This document shows positions 27,619-38,076 of a stretch of DNA of 64,000 nt, piece by piece. The number at the start of each line of letters is the position of its first letter. Positions within the stretch are counted from its first letter, which is position 1. The position numbers were made by a program, and so were the translations under genes. Origin of the DNA: Scytolyngbya sp. HA4215-MV1 (GTDB taxonomy: Bacteria; Cyanobacteriota; Cyanobacteriia; Leptolyngbyales; Leptolyngbyaceae); the NCBI GenBank assembly GCA_019359045.1, contig JAHHIA010000008.1, forward strand, positions 232,803 through 296,802. The letters are read 5' to 3'. The notes beneath the pieces are model-generated. The model was not told the DNA's origin. It did no database searches and saw only the letters and a list, made by a program, of their open reading frames with translations.

Positions 27619-28983
27619 ATGGGAATTGCAACCATTAACCCGACGACAGGAGAGACTCTCAAAACCTTTGAACCGCTGACCGATCGCGACATTGAAACTA
27701 AGCTTGCGAAGGCAGCTCATGCATTTCAGGCCTATCGGCACACTTCCCTGGCGCAACGATCGATCTGGTTGAAGCAAGCCGCGCAAATTCTGGAGGACGA
27801 TCGCCAAAAATGGGGCGAACTGATGACGCTAGAAATGGGTAAACCCCTCAAAGCCGCGATCGCCGAAGCCGAAAAATGTGCCCTGGCTTGCCGCTACTAT
27901 GCCGATCATGCCGCCGAATTATTGGCAGATATGTCCGTGCCAACCGATGCCAGTCAGAGCTTTGTGCGTTACCAGCCGATCGGCACGGTGCTTGCGGTGA
28001 TGCCCTGGAATTTCCCTTTTTGGCAGGTGTTTCGCTTTATTGCCCCTGCGGTGATGGTCGGTAACATGGGCTTGCTCAAACATGCCTCGAATGTACCCCA
28101 ATGTGCGATGGCGATCGAAGAGATTATGCTGCGAGCAGGCTTTCCCGAGGGAGTATTTCAAACTCTGTTGATCGGAGCTGATCGCGTTGCGGGGTTGATG
28201 GCAGACGATCGCATTAAAGCTGCCACATTAACAGGTAGCGAACCAGCCGGAGCCAGCCTTGCGGCGGCGGCTGGCAAGCAGATCAAAAAAACCGTGCTGG
28301 AATTGGGCGGTAGCGATCCGTTTATCGTCCTGCCCAGTGCCGATGGAGAAGTTGCTGCTGCCACTGCTACCGCTGCCCGCATGTTAAACAACGGGCAGTC
28401 TTGTATCGCTGCCAAACGCTTCATTGTGCATGAGGCGATCGCCGATGACTTTGAGCAACGCCTAGTCACCAAATTCCAGGCACTCAAGATTGGGGACCCC
28501 ATGCAGCCCGAAACCGACATTGGACCCCTGGCAACCCCTAGCATTCTGCAAGAGCTGGATCAGCAGGTGCAAGCGTGTATCCAGTCTGGTGCACGGGTGG
28601 TCACAGGTGGTAAGCCTTTGGATCGTCCTGGTAACTTTTACCCACCAACTATCCTGGCAGATATTCCCGCTGACGCTGCTGCCAATCAAGAAGAATTCTT
28701 TGGTCCGGTTGCCCTGTTGTTTCGGGTTCCCGATCTCGATGCCGCGATCGCCCTTGCCAACAGTACCTCGTTTGGTTTGGGTGCCAGTGCTTGGACGACC
28801 ATTGCCGCAGAACGCGATCGCTTGATTGAGGAACTGGAAGCTGGCGCAGTTTTCATCAATGGTCTGGTGAAATCCGACCCTCGCCTCCCCTTTGGCGGCA
28901 TCAAGCGCTCTGGCTACGGACGCGAACTTAGCATCCAGGGATTGCATGAATTCATCAATATTAAAACGGTCTGGGTGAAGTAG
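27619..28983 (+). CDS. gabD: NAD(P)-dependent succinate-semialdehyde dehydrogenase
   Basis: A 454-residue aldehyde dehydrogenase. The start is ATG 27619, preceded by AAAGGAG. Motifs: MPWNFPFWQVFR, TGSEPAGASLAAAAGK for cofactor binding, ELGGSDPFIVL with the general-base Glu, and the nucleophile in NNGQSCIAAKRF. The family oxidises succinate semialdehyde to succinate. The gene just downstream matches the 2-oxoglutarate decarboxylase described in Synechococcus PCC 7002, where the two enzymes together replace 2-oxoglutarate dehydrogenase. That neighbour is strong support for this substrate. Confidence 0.9.
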   Translation: MGIATINPTTGETLKTFEPLTDRDIETKLAKAAHAFQAYRHTSLAQRSIWLKQAAQILEDDRQKWGELMTLEMGKPLKAAIAEAEKCALACRYYADHAAELLADMSVPTDASQSFVRYQPIGTVLAVMPWNFPFWQVFRFIAPAVMVGNMGLLKHASNVPQCAMAIEEIMLRAGFPEGVFQTLLIGADRVAGLMADDRIKAATLTGSEPAGASLAAAAGKQIKKTVLELGGSDPFIVLPSADGEVAAATATAARMLNNGQSCIAAKRFIVHEAIADDFEQRLVTKFQALKIGDPMQPETDIGPLATPSILQELDQQVQACIQSGARVVTGGKPLDRPGNFYPPTILADIPADAAANQEEFFGPVALLFRVPDLDAAIALANSTSFGLGASAWTTIAAERDRLIEELEAGAVFINGLVKSDPRLPFGGIKRSGYGRELSIQGLHEFINIKTVWVK

Positions 28984-29153
28984 AGATTTGGGGTAAAGGG
29001 GCATGGGTGAAGGAGTGAAGGGAGAAAACTGAAAATTCAAAACTTCCTTTTTTCTCATTTCCCTAATCTGCTTGGGAAACCTCTGCCAGGTTTTTCCCTT
29101 GCTCACTGCTTTCTCCCCATCTTCCTCTTCAACCCTCGATCCCTGCACTTCTT

Positions 29154-29192
29154 AACCAACCACCAACTATCAACCACCAACCACCAACTACT
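29154..29192 (+). repeat. CCACCAA-type short tandem repeat before the ThDP enzyme gene
   Basis: Imperfect tandem units of AACCACCAACTA and AACCACC fill the 39 bases right up to the start codon at 29193 (copies at 29158-29169, 29172-29178 and 29179-29190). This displaces any Shine-Dalgarno sequence. Short C/A-rich tandem repeats are common between cyanobacterial genes. Confidence 0.7.
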
Positions 29193-30830
29193 ATGAATAC
29201 TGCTGAACTGCTCATCCGCTGTCTGGAAAACGAGGGAGTCCGCTATATCTTTGGCTTACCCGGCGAAGAAAACCTGCATGTTTTGGAAGCGTTGCGGGAT
29301 TCTCCGATTCAATTCATTACAACGCGCCATGAGCAGGGGGCTGCATTTATGGCGGATGTCTATGGACGGTTGACGGGACAGGCAGGTGTGTGTCTGTCAA
29401 CCCTGGGTCCGGGAGCAACCAACTTGATGACTGGGGTGGCGGATGCCAATCTGGATGGGGCACCGTTAGTGGCGATTACTGGACAGGTCGGCACCGATCG
29501 CATGCACATCGAGTCGCATCAATATCTTGATCTGGTGGCAATGTTCGCGCCCGTGACCAAGTGGAATCGGCAAATTGTCCGCCCCAGCAATACGCCGGAA
29601 ATTGTCCGCCGCGCCTTTAAGGTTGCCCAGACCGAGAAACCGGGTGCGGTACATATTGATTTACCCGAAAACATTGCTGCCATGGCAGCCCCGGGCGAAC
29701 CGTTGAGTAAGGGCACTCTGGAGAAAACCTATGCGTCTTTTCACAGTATTCAAGCAGCGGCAGAGGCGATCGCTCAGGCAGATAACCCGTTGATTTTGGT
29801 GGGCAATGGAGCAATTCGTTCGAATGCTAGTGAAGCGCTGACAGAATTTGCGACGCGCCTTAATATCCCGGTTGCCAACACGTTTATGGGCAAAGGGGTG
29901 ATTCCTTATAAGCATCCCTTGGCGCTATGGGCGGTGGGGTTGCAACAGCGAGATTTCATTAGTTGTGGCTTCGATCGCACCGATCTGGTGATTGCCATCG
30001 GCTATGACCTGATTGAATACTCACCCAAAAAATGGAATCCCGATGGCAAGGTTCCGATCATCCATATCCACACCAATCATGCGGAAATTGATAGTAGTTA
30101 TGTGCCGCTAGCAGAAGTGGTTGGGGATATCTCGGATTCCCTGCGAGAAATTTTAGAGCGTACCGATCGCTCCGGCAAGCCCGAATCGCACATTCTGGAA
30201 CTGCGGACGGAAATTCGGGCTGACTATGCCCAATATGCCAATGATGAGAGTTTCCCGATTAAGCCGCAAAAAATTATCTACGATTTGCGGCGGGTGATGG
30301 GCGAAGATGACATCGTCATTTCTGATGTGGGTGCCCACAAGATGTGGATGGCGCGGCATTACCATTGCGATCGTCCTAACACCTGTCTAATTTCCAATGG
30401 GTTTGCGGCAATGGGGATTGCGATTCCGGGGGCGATCGCGGCAAAGTTGGTGCATCCCGATCGGCGCATCGTAGCAGTCACAGGCGATGGCGGCTTCATG
30501 ATGAATTGCCAGGAGTTGGAAACGGCACTGCGAGTTGGCACCCCCTTTGTCACGCTGATCTTTAATGATGGCGGCTATGGCTTGATTGAGTGGAAACAAC
30601 ACAACCACTTTGGGCACTCGGCGTTTATCAAGTTTGGTAATCCCGATTTTGTCAAGTTCGCTGAAAGTATGGGCTTGAAGGGCTATCGGGTCGAGTCTGC
30701 CTATGACCTAATTCCCACGCTGAAGGAAGCGCTGGAGCAGGATGTACCCGCCGTGATCGACTGTCCGGTAGACTACAGCGAAAATCTCCGCTTCACCAAA
30801 CGCGCAGGCGACCTCAGTTGTGCCATCTGA
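29193..30830 (+). CDS. ThDP-dependent 2-oxoglutarate decarboxylase (acetolactate synthase-like)
   Basis: A 545-residue thiamine diphosphate enzyme. The catalytic Glu is in FGLPGEENLHVLEAL; the ThDP/Mg motif runs from GDGGFMMNCQELETA to NDGGYGLIEWK. By fold it resembles acetolactate synthase large subunit, but there is no small-subunit gene. Its position after gabD is as for SYNPCC7002_A2770/A2771, shown by Zhang and Bryant (2011) to convert 2-oxoglutarate to succinate semialdehyde and then succinate. The function is inferred from that pairing. The leader is a C/A-rich repeat with no ribosome-binding site. Confidence 0.85.
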   Translation: MNTAELLIRCLENEGVRYIFGLPGEENLHVLEALRDSPIQFITTRHEQGAAFMADVYGRLTGQAGVCLSTLGPGATNLMTGVADANLDGAPLVAITGQVGTDRMHIESHQYLDLVAMFAPVTKWNRQIVRPSNTPEIVRRAFKVAQTEKPGAVHIDLPENIAAMAAPGEPLSKGTLEKTYASFHSIQAAAEAIAQADNPLILVGNGAIRSNASEALTEFATRLNIPVANTFMGKGVIPYKHPLALWAVGLQQRDFISCGFDRTDLVIAIGYDLIEYSPKKWNPDGKVPIIHIHTNHAEIDSSYVPLAEVVGDISDSLREILERTDRSGKPESHILELRTEIRADYAQYANDESFPIKPQKIIYDLRRVMGEDDIVISDVGAHKMWMARHYHCDRPNTCLISNGFAAMGIAIPGAIAAKLVHPDRRIVAVTGDGGFMMNCQELETALRVGTPFVTLIFNDGGYGLIEWKQHNHFGHSAFIKFGNPDFVKFAESMGLKGYRVESAYDLIPTLKEALEQDVPAVIDCPVDYSENLRFTKRAGDLSCAI

Positions 30831-30865
30831 ACTCAGGTACTCGTCAATAGTAGAGTTCTGTTTTT

Positions 30866-30894
30866 CCAACCGTCTGTGTCATGGTTGGGTTTTC
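30866..30894 (+). terminator. Possible weak terminator after the TCA-bypass pair
   Basis: CCAACC (30866-30871) pairs with GGTTGG (30883-30888), followed by GTTTTC. The stem is only 6 bp and the T-run four bases, so this is a modest candidate about 35 bases after the decarboxylase stop. Confidence 0.35.
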
Positions 30895-31083
30895 AAGGGC
30901 TTGTGTGATGATTTAGCATCCCCTTCCCGGCGAGATTGGCTGGGGCAAAGTTCTCCGGCAATATTGCTGGGCAGACGAGAGCGCTAGTTCTCGCTGAGCT
31001 GGTTGGGGCGGGGTGACAAATCCGTTGGGTGTGCCAGAATAGCGTCATGAAAAAATAAACAGACCCGATCGCTTTGCCCACCC

Positions 31084-32964
<1,881 letters not shown>

Positions 32965-33034
32965 GCCGTCGGTGGATGGGCATGGGCGATCGCCCTTTGT
33001 CCATCCTACGGTTCGATTGGCGGCATTGCAGTGA

Positions 33035-33874
33035 TTAACGCTCCTTCTGGGCAACTTGCCGTACTTTCTCAACTTCCAGTTGCAGCGCTTCGGCGATCTG
33101 CTCGACACTCAACCCCAATTTCAAAAGACTGGGAATGGTTTCTAGTTTGCCTTCTAGTTTGCCTTCTAGTTTGCCTTCTAGTTTGCCTTCTAGTTTGCCT
33201 TCTAGCTTGCCTTCTAGCTTGCCTTCTTCCTTGGCTTCTTGATAAACCTTCGATCTCTTTAAGTCACTTAGCTCAAACATGGCTTCAATCTCCTGGCGGC
33301 TCAAGTGGGTCAACTTGTAAACCAGTATTCTCTCAATCAATTCTAGAGCTTTCTGCCGAAAAGCTGCATCTGGCTCTTGCTGAGTGCGTTGTAGCAGTTG
33401 ACGCGTTTTTTCAACGGTGCTCTTTTCGGGGGCAATGACCAATTGGGTAACTGCCAAGCTGAGAGACGTATCTACCGCCGTTGCCAGTTCATCCAAATAG
33501 ACAAACTTTACCTGCTGGCTCATCAGCAATCCTCGATATTGCATTGGGATTTCGGGCGCGAGGTTTTGACTGGCGAAGATGGCAACGGCGCACCAGTCGT
33601 GGATGGGTTTGTATTGCCCCAAATAGAGAAAGACCTCGGTGAACAAACGCCAGTAGAAATCAGTTTTTGGCTGAAATTGGACTTCGGCAAAGTAGATGGT
33701 CTGGGCGGTGGGAGCTTTGGGCAAGAAGACTCCATCAAATCGAAAGGCGAGTTCTTTGATTTCTCTCGATGAGAACTCGTAGATCTGGGCGGTGTCGGGA
33801 GATTGACCCAGGAGTTCAAACAAAAGACTGGGAAAAGTCTGAAAGAGTTGATAGAAAATGGTGTCAGTTCTCAA
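33035..33874 (-). CDS. DUF2887 / Rpn-like PD-(D/E)XK nuclease-family protein
   Basis: A 279-residue protein. The start is a TTG at 33874 giving MRTDTIFYQLFQTFP, which is where relatives begin as I recall them. A PD-(D/E)XK-type core is visible: Asp in ELAFRFDGVFLP and the E-x-Q form in IYFAEVQFQPKTDFYWR. Residues about 218-245 are seven copies of the tetrad GKLE from a 12-bp tandem repeat, then a helical end with VEQIAEALQLEVEKV. Such proteins are abundant in cyanobacteria and are linked to mobile DNA or recombination. Transcribed divergently from the aminotransferase gene. Confidence 0.82.
   Translation of the reverse strand: MRTDTIFYQLFQTFPSLLFELLGQSPDTAQIYEFSSREIKELAFRFDGVFLPKAPTAQTIYFAEVQFQPKTDFYWRLFTEVFLYLGQYKPIHDWCAVAIFASQNLAPEIPMQYRGLLMSQQVKFVYLDELATAVDTSLSLAVTQLVIAPEKSTVEKTRQLLQRTQQEPDAAFRQKALELIERILVYKLTHLSRQEIEAMFELSDLKRSKVYQEAKEEGKLEGKLEGKLEGKLEGKLEGKLEGKLETIPSLLKLGLSVEQIAEALQLEVEKVRQVAQKER
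33140..33223 (-). repeat. 12-bp tandem repeat, seven units, in the nuclease-like gene
   Basis: Seven contiguous units of TTCTAGTTTGCC (plus-strand form). The five at 33140-33199 are identical, and the two at 33200-33223 carry T-to-C at the seventh base. They encode GKLE repeats in the minus-strand gene. A diverged eighth unit follows at 33224. Confidence 0.95.
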
Positions 33875-33944
33875 GCGGTTAGATGGATGCGTCGATCGAT
33901 GAATTCGTCAATTTTGCTTGCTTCATTCTCTCATACGGCTTCCT

Positions 33945-35150
33945 ATGACCCTTACTCCGATCGTACCTACCGCTCTCATTCAGCATCGACAACATTTTCC
34001 CACCCTGATCCACAAAGCCTATTTTAACTATGGCGGGCAGGGCACCATGCCCAAAGCGGCGCTGGAAGCAATTTACCAGGCGCACGAATATCTTCAATCG
34101 GTGGGACCGTTTTCAGGGGAAGTGAATGGTTGGTTGAATCGGGAAGAAGCTCGAACCCGACAGACGATCGCCCAGACTCTGGGGGCAACTGCCGACACCA
34201 TCACCCTGACGGAAAATGTCACGATGGGGTGCAACATCGCCTTGTGGGGATTAGATTGGCAAGCCGGAGACCACCTGTTGCTCTCAGATTGTGAGCATCA
34301 AGGTGTGATTGCAGCGGTGCAAGAACTCCAACATCGCTTTGGCATTGAGGTCTCTACCTGTCCCCTGCAAGCCACGCTGAATGCGGGTGATCCGGTAGCA
34401 GTCGTGGCAGCGCATTTGCGCCCCAATACCCGTCTGGTGGTGCTGAGCCACATTCTCTGGAATACGGGACAGGTTTTGCCGCTGGCAGAAATTGTGGCGC
34501 TTTGCCGGGAGCATCGGAGCCGATCGCAGCCGGTGCGAGTCCTAGTCGATGCCGCGCAATCGGTGGGGATGTTGCCTTTGAATTTGAGCGAGTTAGGTGC
34601 TGATTTCTACACGTTTACTGGGCATAAGTGGTGGTGTGGACCAGCCGGAGTGGGCGGACTGTATATCCATCCAGAAGCACGAGGAAGTCTGCGTCCCACC
34701 TTTATCGGTTGGCGCGGAGTGGTGAAGGATGGATCGGGCTATCCGATCGGCTACTTGCCCGATGGCAGGCAATTTGAGGTTGCCACGTCCGACTATCCGC
34801 TCTATGGGGCATTGCGTGCAGCGATCTCGCTGCATGACCAGTGGGGCACCGCCGTCGATCGCTACCAACAAATCCAAGCGCTGAGTGGCAACCTCTGGCA
34901 AAAACTGGCAGCATTGCCATCAGTCATTTGCCTACGAACAACTCCCCCTGAATCTGGATTAGTTTCCTTTCAGGTGCCAGGACGATCGCACGACCAACTG
35001 GTCAAGTTCCTCGAAACCAGAGGGTTCCTCTTGCGCGTTTTGCTCGATCCCAACTGTGTGCGCGCCTGTGTACATTACTTTACGCTGGAGGAAGAGATCG
35101 ATCGCCTAGTCAACACAGTCGCAGAGTTTATTGCGAGTGCGTCCACCTAA
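33945..35150 (+). CDS. Class V aminotransferase (cysteine desulfurase-like)
   Basis: A 401-residue PLP enzyme from ATG 33945 (nine codons inside the longest frame). The N-terminus YFNYGGQGTMPKAALEAI, the cofactor-site LVDAAQSVGMLPL, and the Schiff-base lysine in FTGHKWWCGPAGVGGLYI are clear. The C-terminal half has CVRACVHYFTLEEEIDRLV. The family includes cysteine desulfurases, isopenicillin epimerase-like enzymes and others; the catalytic-loop Cys of true desulfurases is not evident, so the reaction is open. It lies upstream of a glycosyltransferase-like gene on the same strand. Confidence 0.85.
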   Translation: MTLTPIVPTALIQHRQHFPTLIHKAYFNYGGQGTMPKAALEAIYQAHEYLQSVGPFSGEVNGWLNREEARTRQTIAQTLGATADTITLTENVTMGCNIALWGLDWQAGDHLLLSDCEHQGVIAAVQELQHRFGIEVSTCPLQATLNAGDPVAVVAAHLRPNTRLVVLSHILWNTGQVLPLAEIVALCREHRSRSQPVRVLVDAAQSVGMLPLNLSELGADFYTFTGHKWWCGPAGVGGLYIHPEARGSLRPTFIGWRGVVKDGSGYPIGYLPDGRQFEVATSDYPLYGALRAAISLHDQWGTAVDRYQQIQALSGNLWQKLAALPSVICLRTTPPESGLVSFQVPGRSHDQLVKFLETRGFLLRVLLDPNCVRACVHYFTLEEEIDRLVNTVAEFIASAST

Positions 35151-35237
35151 TTTTCCGCTCCCCCGTTCCCCCGCTCCCTCCCGAAACTTCCCAATCCGTC
35201 TTAAAGTAGGTGTGGACATTCTGACAGCCTGGGAGTC

Positions 35238-36332
35238 ATGCCTCAACCAATTCTCTACGTTGCGATTACCAATCATGGGTTTGGTCATGCCACCCGCACT
35301 GCTGCGATCGTGGCGACGTTGCAACAAATGTATCCCGAACTAGTGACCATCTTGACGACCACGGCACCTCGTTGGTTGTTGGAATCCTATATTCCAGGTG
35401 ATTTTATTCATCGTCCCCGTGCCTTTGACTTGGGCGTTGTCCAGAGCGATAGCGTCACCATGGATTTGTCAGCGACTTTGGAAAAATTGCGTCAGATTCG
35501 ATCGCAACAGGCACGAATCATCGCTTCTGAAGTCAACTTTATTCAACAAAATCGGGTAGGGTTGGTGCTAGCGGATATCCCGCCACTCGCAGCCCCGATC
35601 TCCCATGCCGCCGGGGTGCCCTGCTGGATGGCGAGTAACTTTGGTTGGGACTTTATTTACCGGAGTTGGGGCGGTGAATTTGTTGAAATGGCGGATTGGA
35701 TTGGTGAATGCTATGGTCAGTGCGATCGACTGTTTCGCTTGCCATTTCATGAGTCCATGAGCGCTTTTGCCAATATCGAAGAAACAGGTTTGACTGGAGG
35801 ATCTCCCCGACTCGAAACGGCGGATCTCCGCACCCTATTTAACCTCAACGCTCCGCCAGAAAGAACCATTCTTTTAACCTTTGGTGGCTTGGGATTGGCA
35901 CAGATTCCTTATGAGAACTTGCAAAAATTTGCAGACTGGCAATTCGTTACTTTCGATCGTCAAGCGCCCGATTTGCCAAACCTGCTCAAAATCGCTGACC
36001 AGCGTTACCGCCCGGTAGACTTCATGCCCTTGTGTGGGCGGGTTGTTTCCAAACCGGGATATGGCACCTTTGCCGAAGCGTGTCGAGTGGGAGTGCCGAT
36101 CGTCACCATTACTCGCGATGATTTTGCCGAAGCCGCGGTGTTGCTAGACGGAATTCGCAATTTTGCCCATCACCAGATTCTGTCCCCTACTGAATTTTTT
36201 GAGGGAGAGTGGACATTTTTGCAGCAAACCCCCCTGCCACCGCAACAAACTGTCCCCCTGGCGCTGGATGGCAACGAGACGATCGCCCAGGCAATCATTG
36301 ATCACTTTCATAACGTCCCCCAAAAGCGCTAA
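35238..36332 (+). CDS. Glycosyltransferase-like protein (GT-B fold)
   Basis: A 364-residue protein. The N-terminal ITNHGFGHATRTAAIVATLQ has the GHxxR-type opening seen in MurG-like and L-arabinokinase-associated GT-B domains. The C-terminal half has ILLTFGGLGLA, then VVSKPGYGTFAEACRVGVPIVTITR, the donor-nucleotide region of this fold. The sugar donor and acceptor cannot be assigned. Neighbours are an aminotransferase upstream (87 bases) and an ABC permease downstream (34 bases), which do not point to a single pathway. Confidence 0.8.
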   Translation: MPQPILYVAITNHGFGHATRTAAIVATLQQMYPELVTILTTTAPRWLLESYIPGDFIHRPRAFDLGVVQSDSVTMDLSATLEKLRQIRSQQARIIASEVNFIQQNRVGLVLADIPPLAAPISHAAGVPCWMASNFGWDFIYRSWGGEFVEMADWIGECYGQCDRLFRLPFHESMSAFANIEETGLTGGSPRLETADLRTLFNLNAPPERTILLTFGGLGLAQIPYENLQKFADWQFVTFDRQAPDLPNLLKIADQRYRPVDFMPLCGRVVSKPGYGTFAEACRVGVPIVTITRDDFAEAAVLLDGIRNFAHHQILSPTEFFEGEWTFLQQTPLPPQQTVPLALDGNETIAQAIIDHFHNVPQKR

Positions 36333-36366
36333 GCTGACCGCTGATCCCCTACTCCCGCTCTTTCCC

Positions 36367-37389
36367 ATGTCCCGTTCTAGCTCCCTCCGTTATTACGTTC
36401 TGGCACGATTGTTGCTGGCTCCCCTGATGTTATGGACGATCGCGACGTTGGTTTTCCTGCTGTTGCGAGCTACCCCTGGCGATCCGGTGGATGTGATTTT
36501 GGGACCGCGCGCCCCCCAGGCGGTGAAAGATGCTTTGCGGAGTCAGTTGGGATTGGATAAATCATTGCCCGTGCAATACATCGACTATTTTCTAAAGCTT
36601 GTGCGGTTAGATTTGGGAACATCCCTGACTCAAGGTGATCCGGTTACCAAGATCATTCACGACTTTTTTCCAGCAACAGTGGAGTTGGCAGTGTGCAGTA
36701 TGGCGATCGCCCTGTTGGTAGGCGTGACGGTGGGTATTCTGACGGCGTCTCGCCCTAATACGCCGCTCGATACCGCAGGACGGTTGTTTGGCATCTTTAC
36801 CTATTCGGTGCCGTTGTTTTGGTTGGGCATGGTGTTTCAGTTGATTTTTGCTGTGCAACTGGGGTGGTTTCCTCAAGGCACGCGTTTTCCCATCACCCAA
36901 CCAGCGCCGATCGGTCCTACGGGGCTCTATATGCTGGATAGCTTGCTCAGTGGTAATCTCAGCCAGTTCTTTATAACGCTTTACTACTTGGCATTGCCCA
37001 GTTTGACCTTGGGAATTTTGCTCAGTGGCATTTTCGAGCGAATTGTACGAGTGAATTTGAAGCAAACGCTTCAGGCAGATTATGTAGAAGCTGCTAGAGC
37101 TAGAGGCATTCCTGAAACCCGGATTTTGCTAGCACATGCCCTTAAAAATGCCCTAATTCCAGTGATTACGATTTTGGGGTTAACCTTGGCAGCTATGTTA
37201 GGAGGCGCGATTTTGACGGAAGTCACGTTCTCGTGGCCCGGTCTGGCGAGTCGCTTGTATCGGGCAATTTCGGCGCGGGACTATCCCACTGTGCAGGGGA
37301 TTGTGGTGTTTTTTGCGGCGATCGTCGTGTTTGCCAGTATTGCGATCGACATTCTCAACGCTTATGTCGATCCTCGCATTCGCTACTGA
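36367..37389 (+). CDS. ABC transporter permease, DppB/OppB type
   Basis: A 340-residue inner-membrane permease for peptides, nickel or related solutes. The start is ATG 36367; the open frame further upstream overlaps the previous gene and is not conserved. It begins with one helix and the family motif LLRATPGDPVDVILGPRAP, then five further helices. The binding-protein-dependent transport signature is ARARGIPETRILLAHALKNALIPVIT. The partner DppC, the ATPases and the binding protein are not adjacent, as is common in cyanobacteria where dppB stands alone. Confidence 0.9.
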   Translation: MSRSSSLRYYVLARLLLAPLMLWTIATLVFLLLRATPGDPVDVILGPRAPQAVKDALRSQLGLDKSLPVQYIDYFLKLVRLDLGTSLTQGDPVTKIIHDFFPATVELAVCSMAIALLVGVTVGILTASRPNTPLDTAGRLFGIFTYSVPLFWLGMVFQLIFAVQLGWFPQGTRFPITQPAPIGPTGLYMLDSLLSGNLSQFFITLYYLALPSLTLGILLSGIFERIVRVNLKQTLQADYVEAARARGIPETRILLAHALKNALIPVITILGLTLAAMLGGAILTEVTFSWPGLASRLYRAISARDYPTVQGIVVFFAAIVVFASIAIDILNAYVDPRIRY

Positions 37390-37425
37390 GGCGCATTTGG
37401 ATATTAAATTGTGCCATCTATGGGT

Positions 37426-37970
37426 TCACTCATCCGGGTTGATGCCTAAGGCGCGCAATTTTTCTGCTAATCGTTCGGTACGTTGGCGCTCTTGTTGTAA
37501 TGCTCGTTCCATCGATTCTTCAGGCAATAGAACCCTTTCGCCCTCTGCCGTAAAGAACCATAACTGTCGTTCATGCAGTCCTAAATATAAGCCGAGTTGT
37601 TGACTCCATAACCATCCTTGTGGAGTCGGTTGCAGTTCTTGATATTGCCCATCGACCAAATGAAATCCTTTGAATTCCAGAGTGTCAGGATGAAACCAGA
37701 AGTAGTCGGGGTGCGAAATGTATTTTGATAGATTTCTTTCTTGAGTCCCCGATCGACACTTGCAGTTGAATCTGACAACAGTTCCACAATCACGTTGGGA
37801 TACTTCCCATCTTCTTGCCAGACCACCCAACTTTTGCGTTCTTTCTTCTCTGCCCCCAGGACAACGAAAAAATCGGGTCCGCGAAAATCCTCAGACTTCA
37901 GTTGGTTGGGGCTGTAGTAGATGGTGGGTATCCAAAACAATTGCCCTGATTTAGGGGGATATGTGCTTTC
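37426..37970 (-). pseudogene. Uma2 (DUF820) family gene, frameshifted and 5'-truncated
   Basis: Two reading frames together form one Uma2-type (PD-(D/E)XK) protein. The first part (37970 to about 37710) reads IYYSPNQLKSEDFRGPDFFVVLG, then VIVELLSDSTASVDRGLKKEIYQNTFRTP. The second (about 37710 to 37426) continues PDYFWFHPDTLEFKGFHLVDG and ends in a coiled coil. The join lies at four C's on the coding strand (37708-37711); one more C would restore TFRTPDYFWF. No start codon or N-terminal 30-40 residues are present: an in-frame TGA lies at 37971-37973. It is probably decayed, though a sequencing error could explain the frameshift alone. Confidence 0.8.
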
Positions 37971-38076
37971 TCAGTTTTTTCTCAGGGGAAACTCATTTGC
38001 GTAAGGGTGAATGGGATAAGGGAAAGCGGATTTTCGGTTTTAGAATTTTTTAGCTTTGAGAATAGATCAACTGGCA

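Noticed and set aside
29193..30830. Acetolactate synthase large subunit (ilvB) for the ThDP enzyme
   Set aside because: No small-subunit gene follows, and the pairing with succinate-semialdehyde dehydrogenase fits the known 2-oxoglutarate decarboxylase.
33140..33223. Regular repeats that might suggest a CRISPR array
   Set aside because: Units are 12 bp, contiguous and without spacers, and they encode GKLE in frame.
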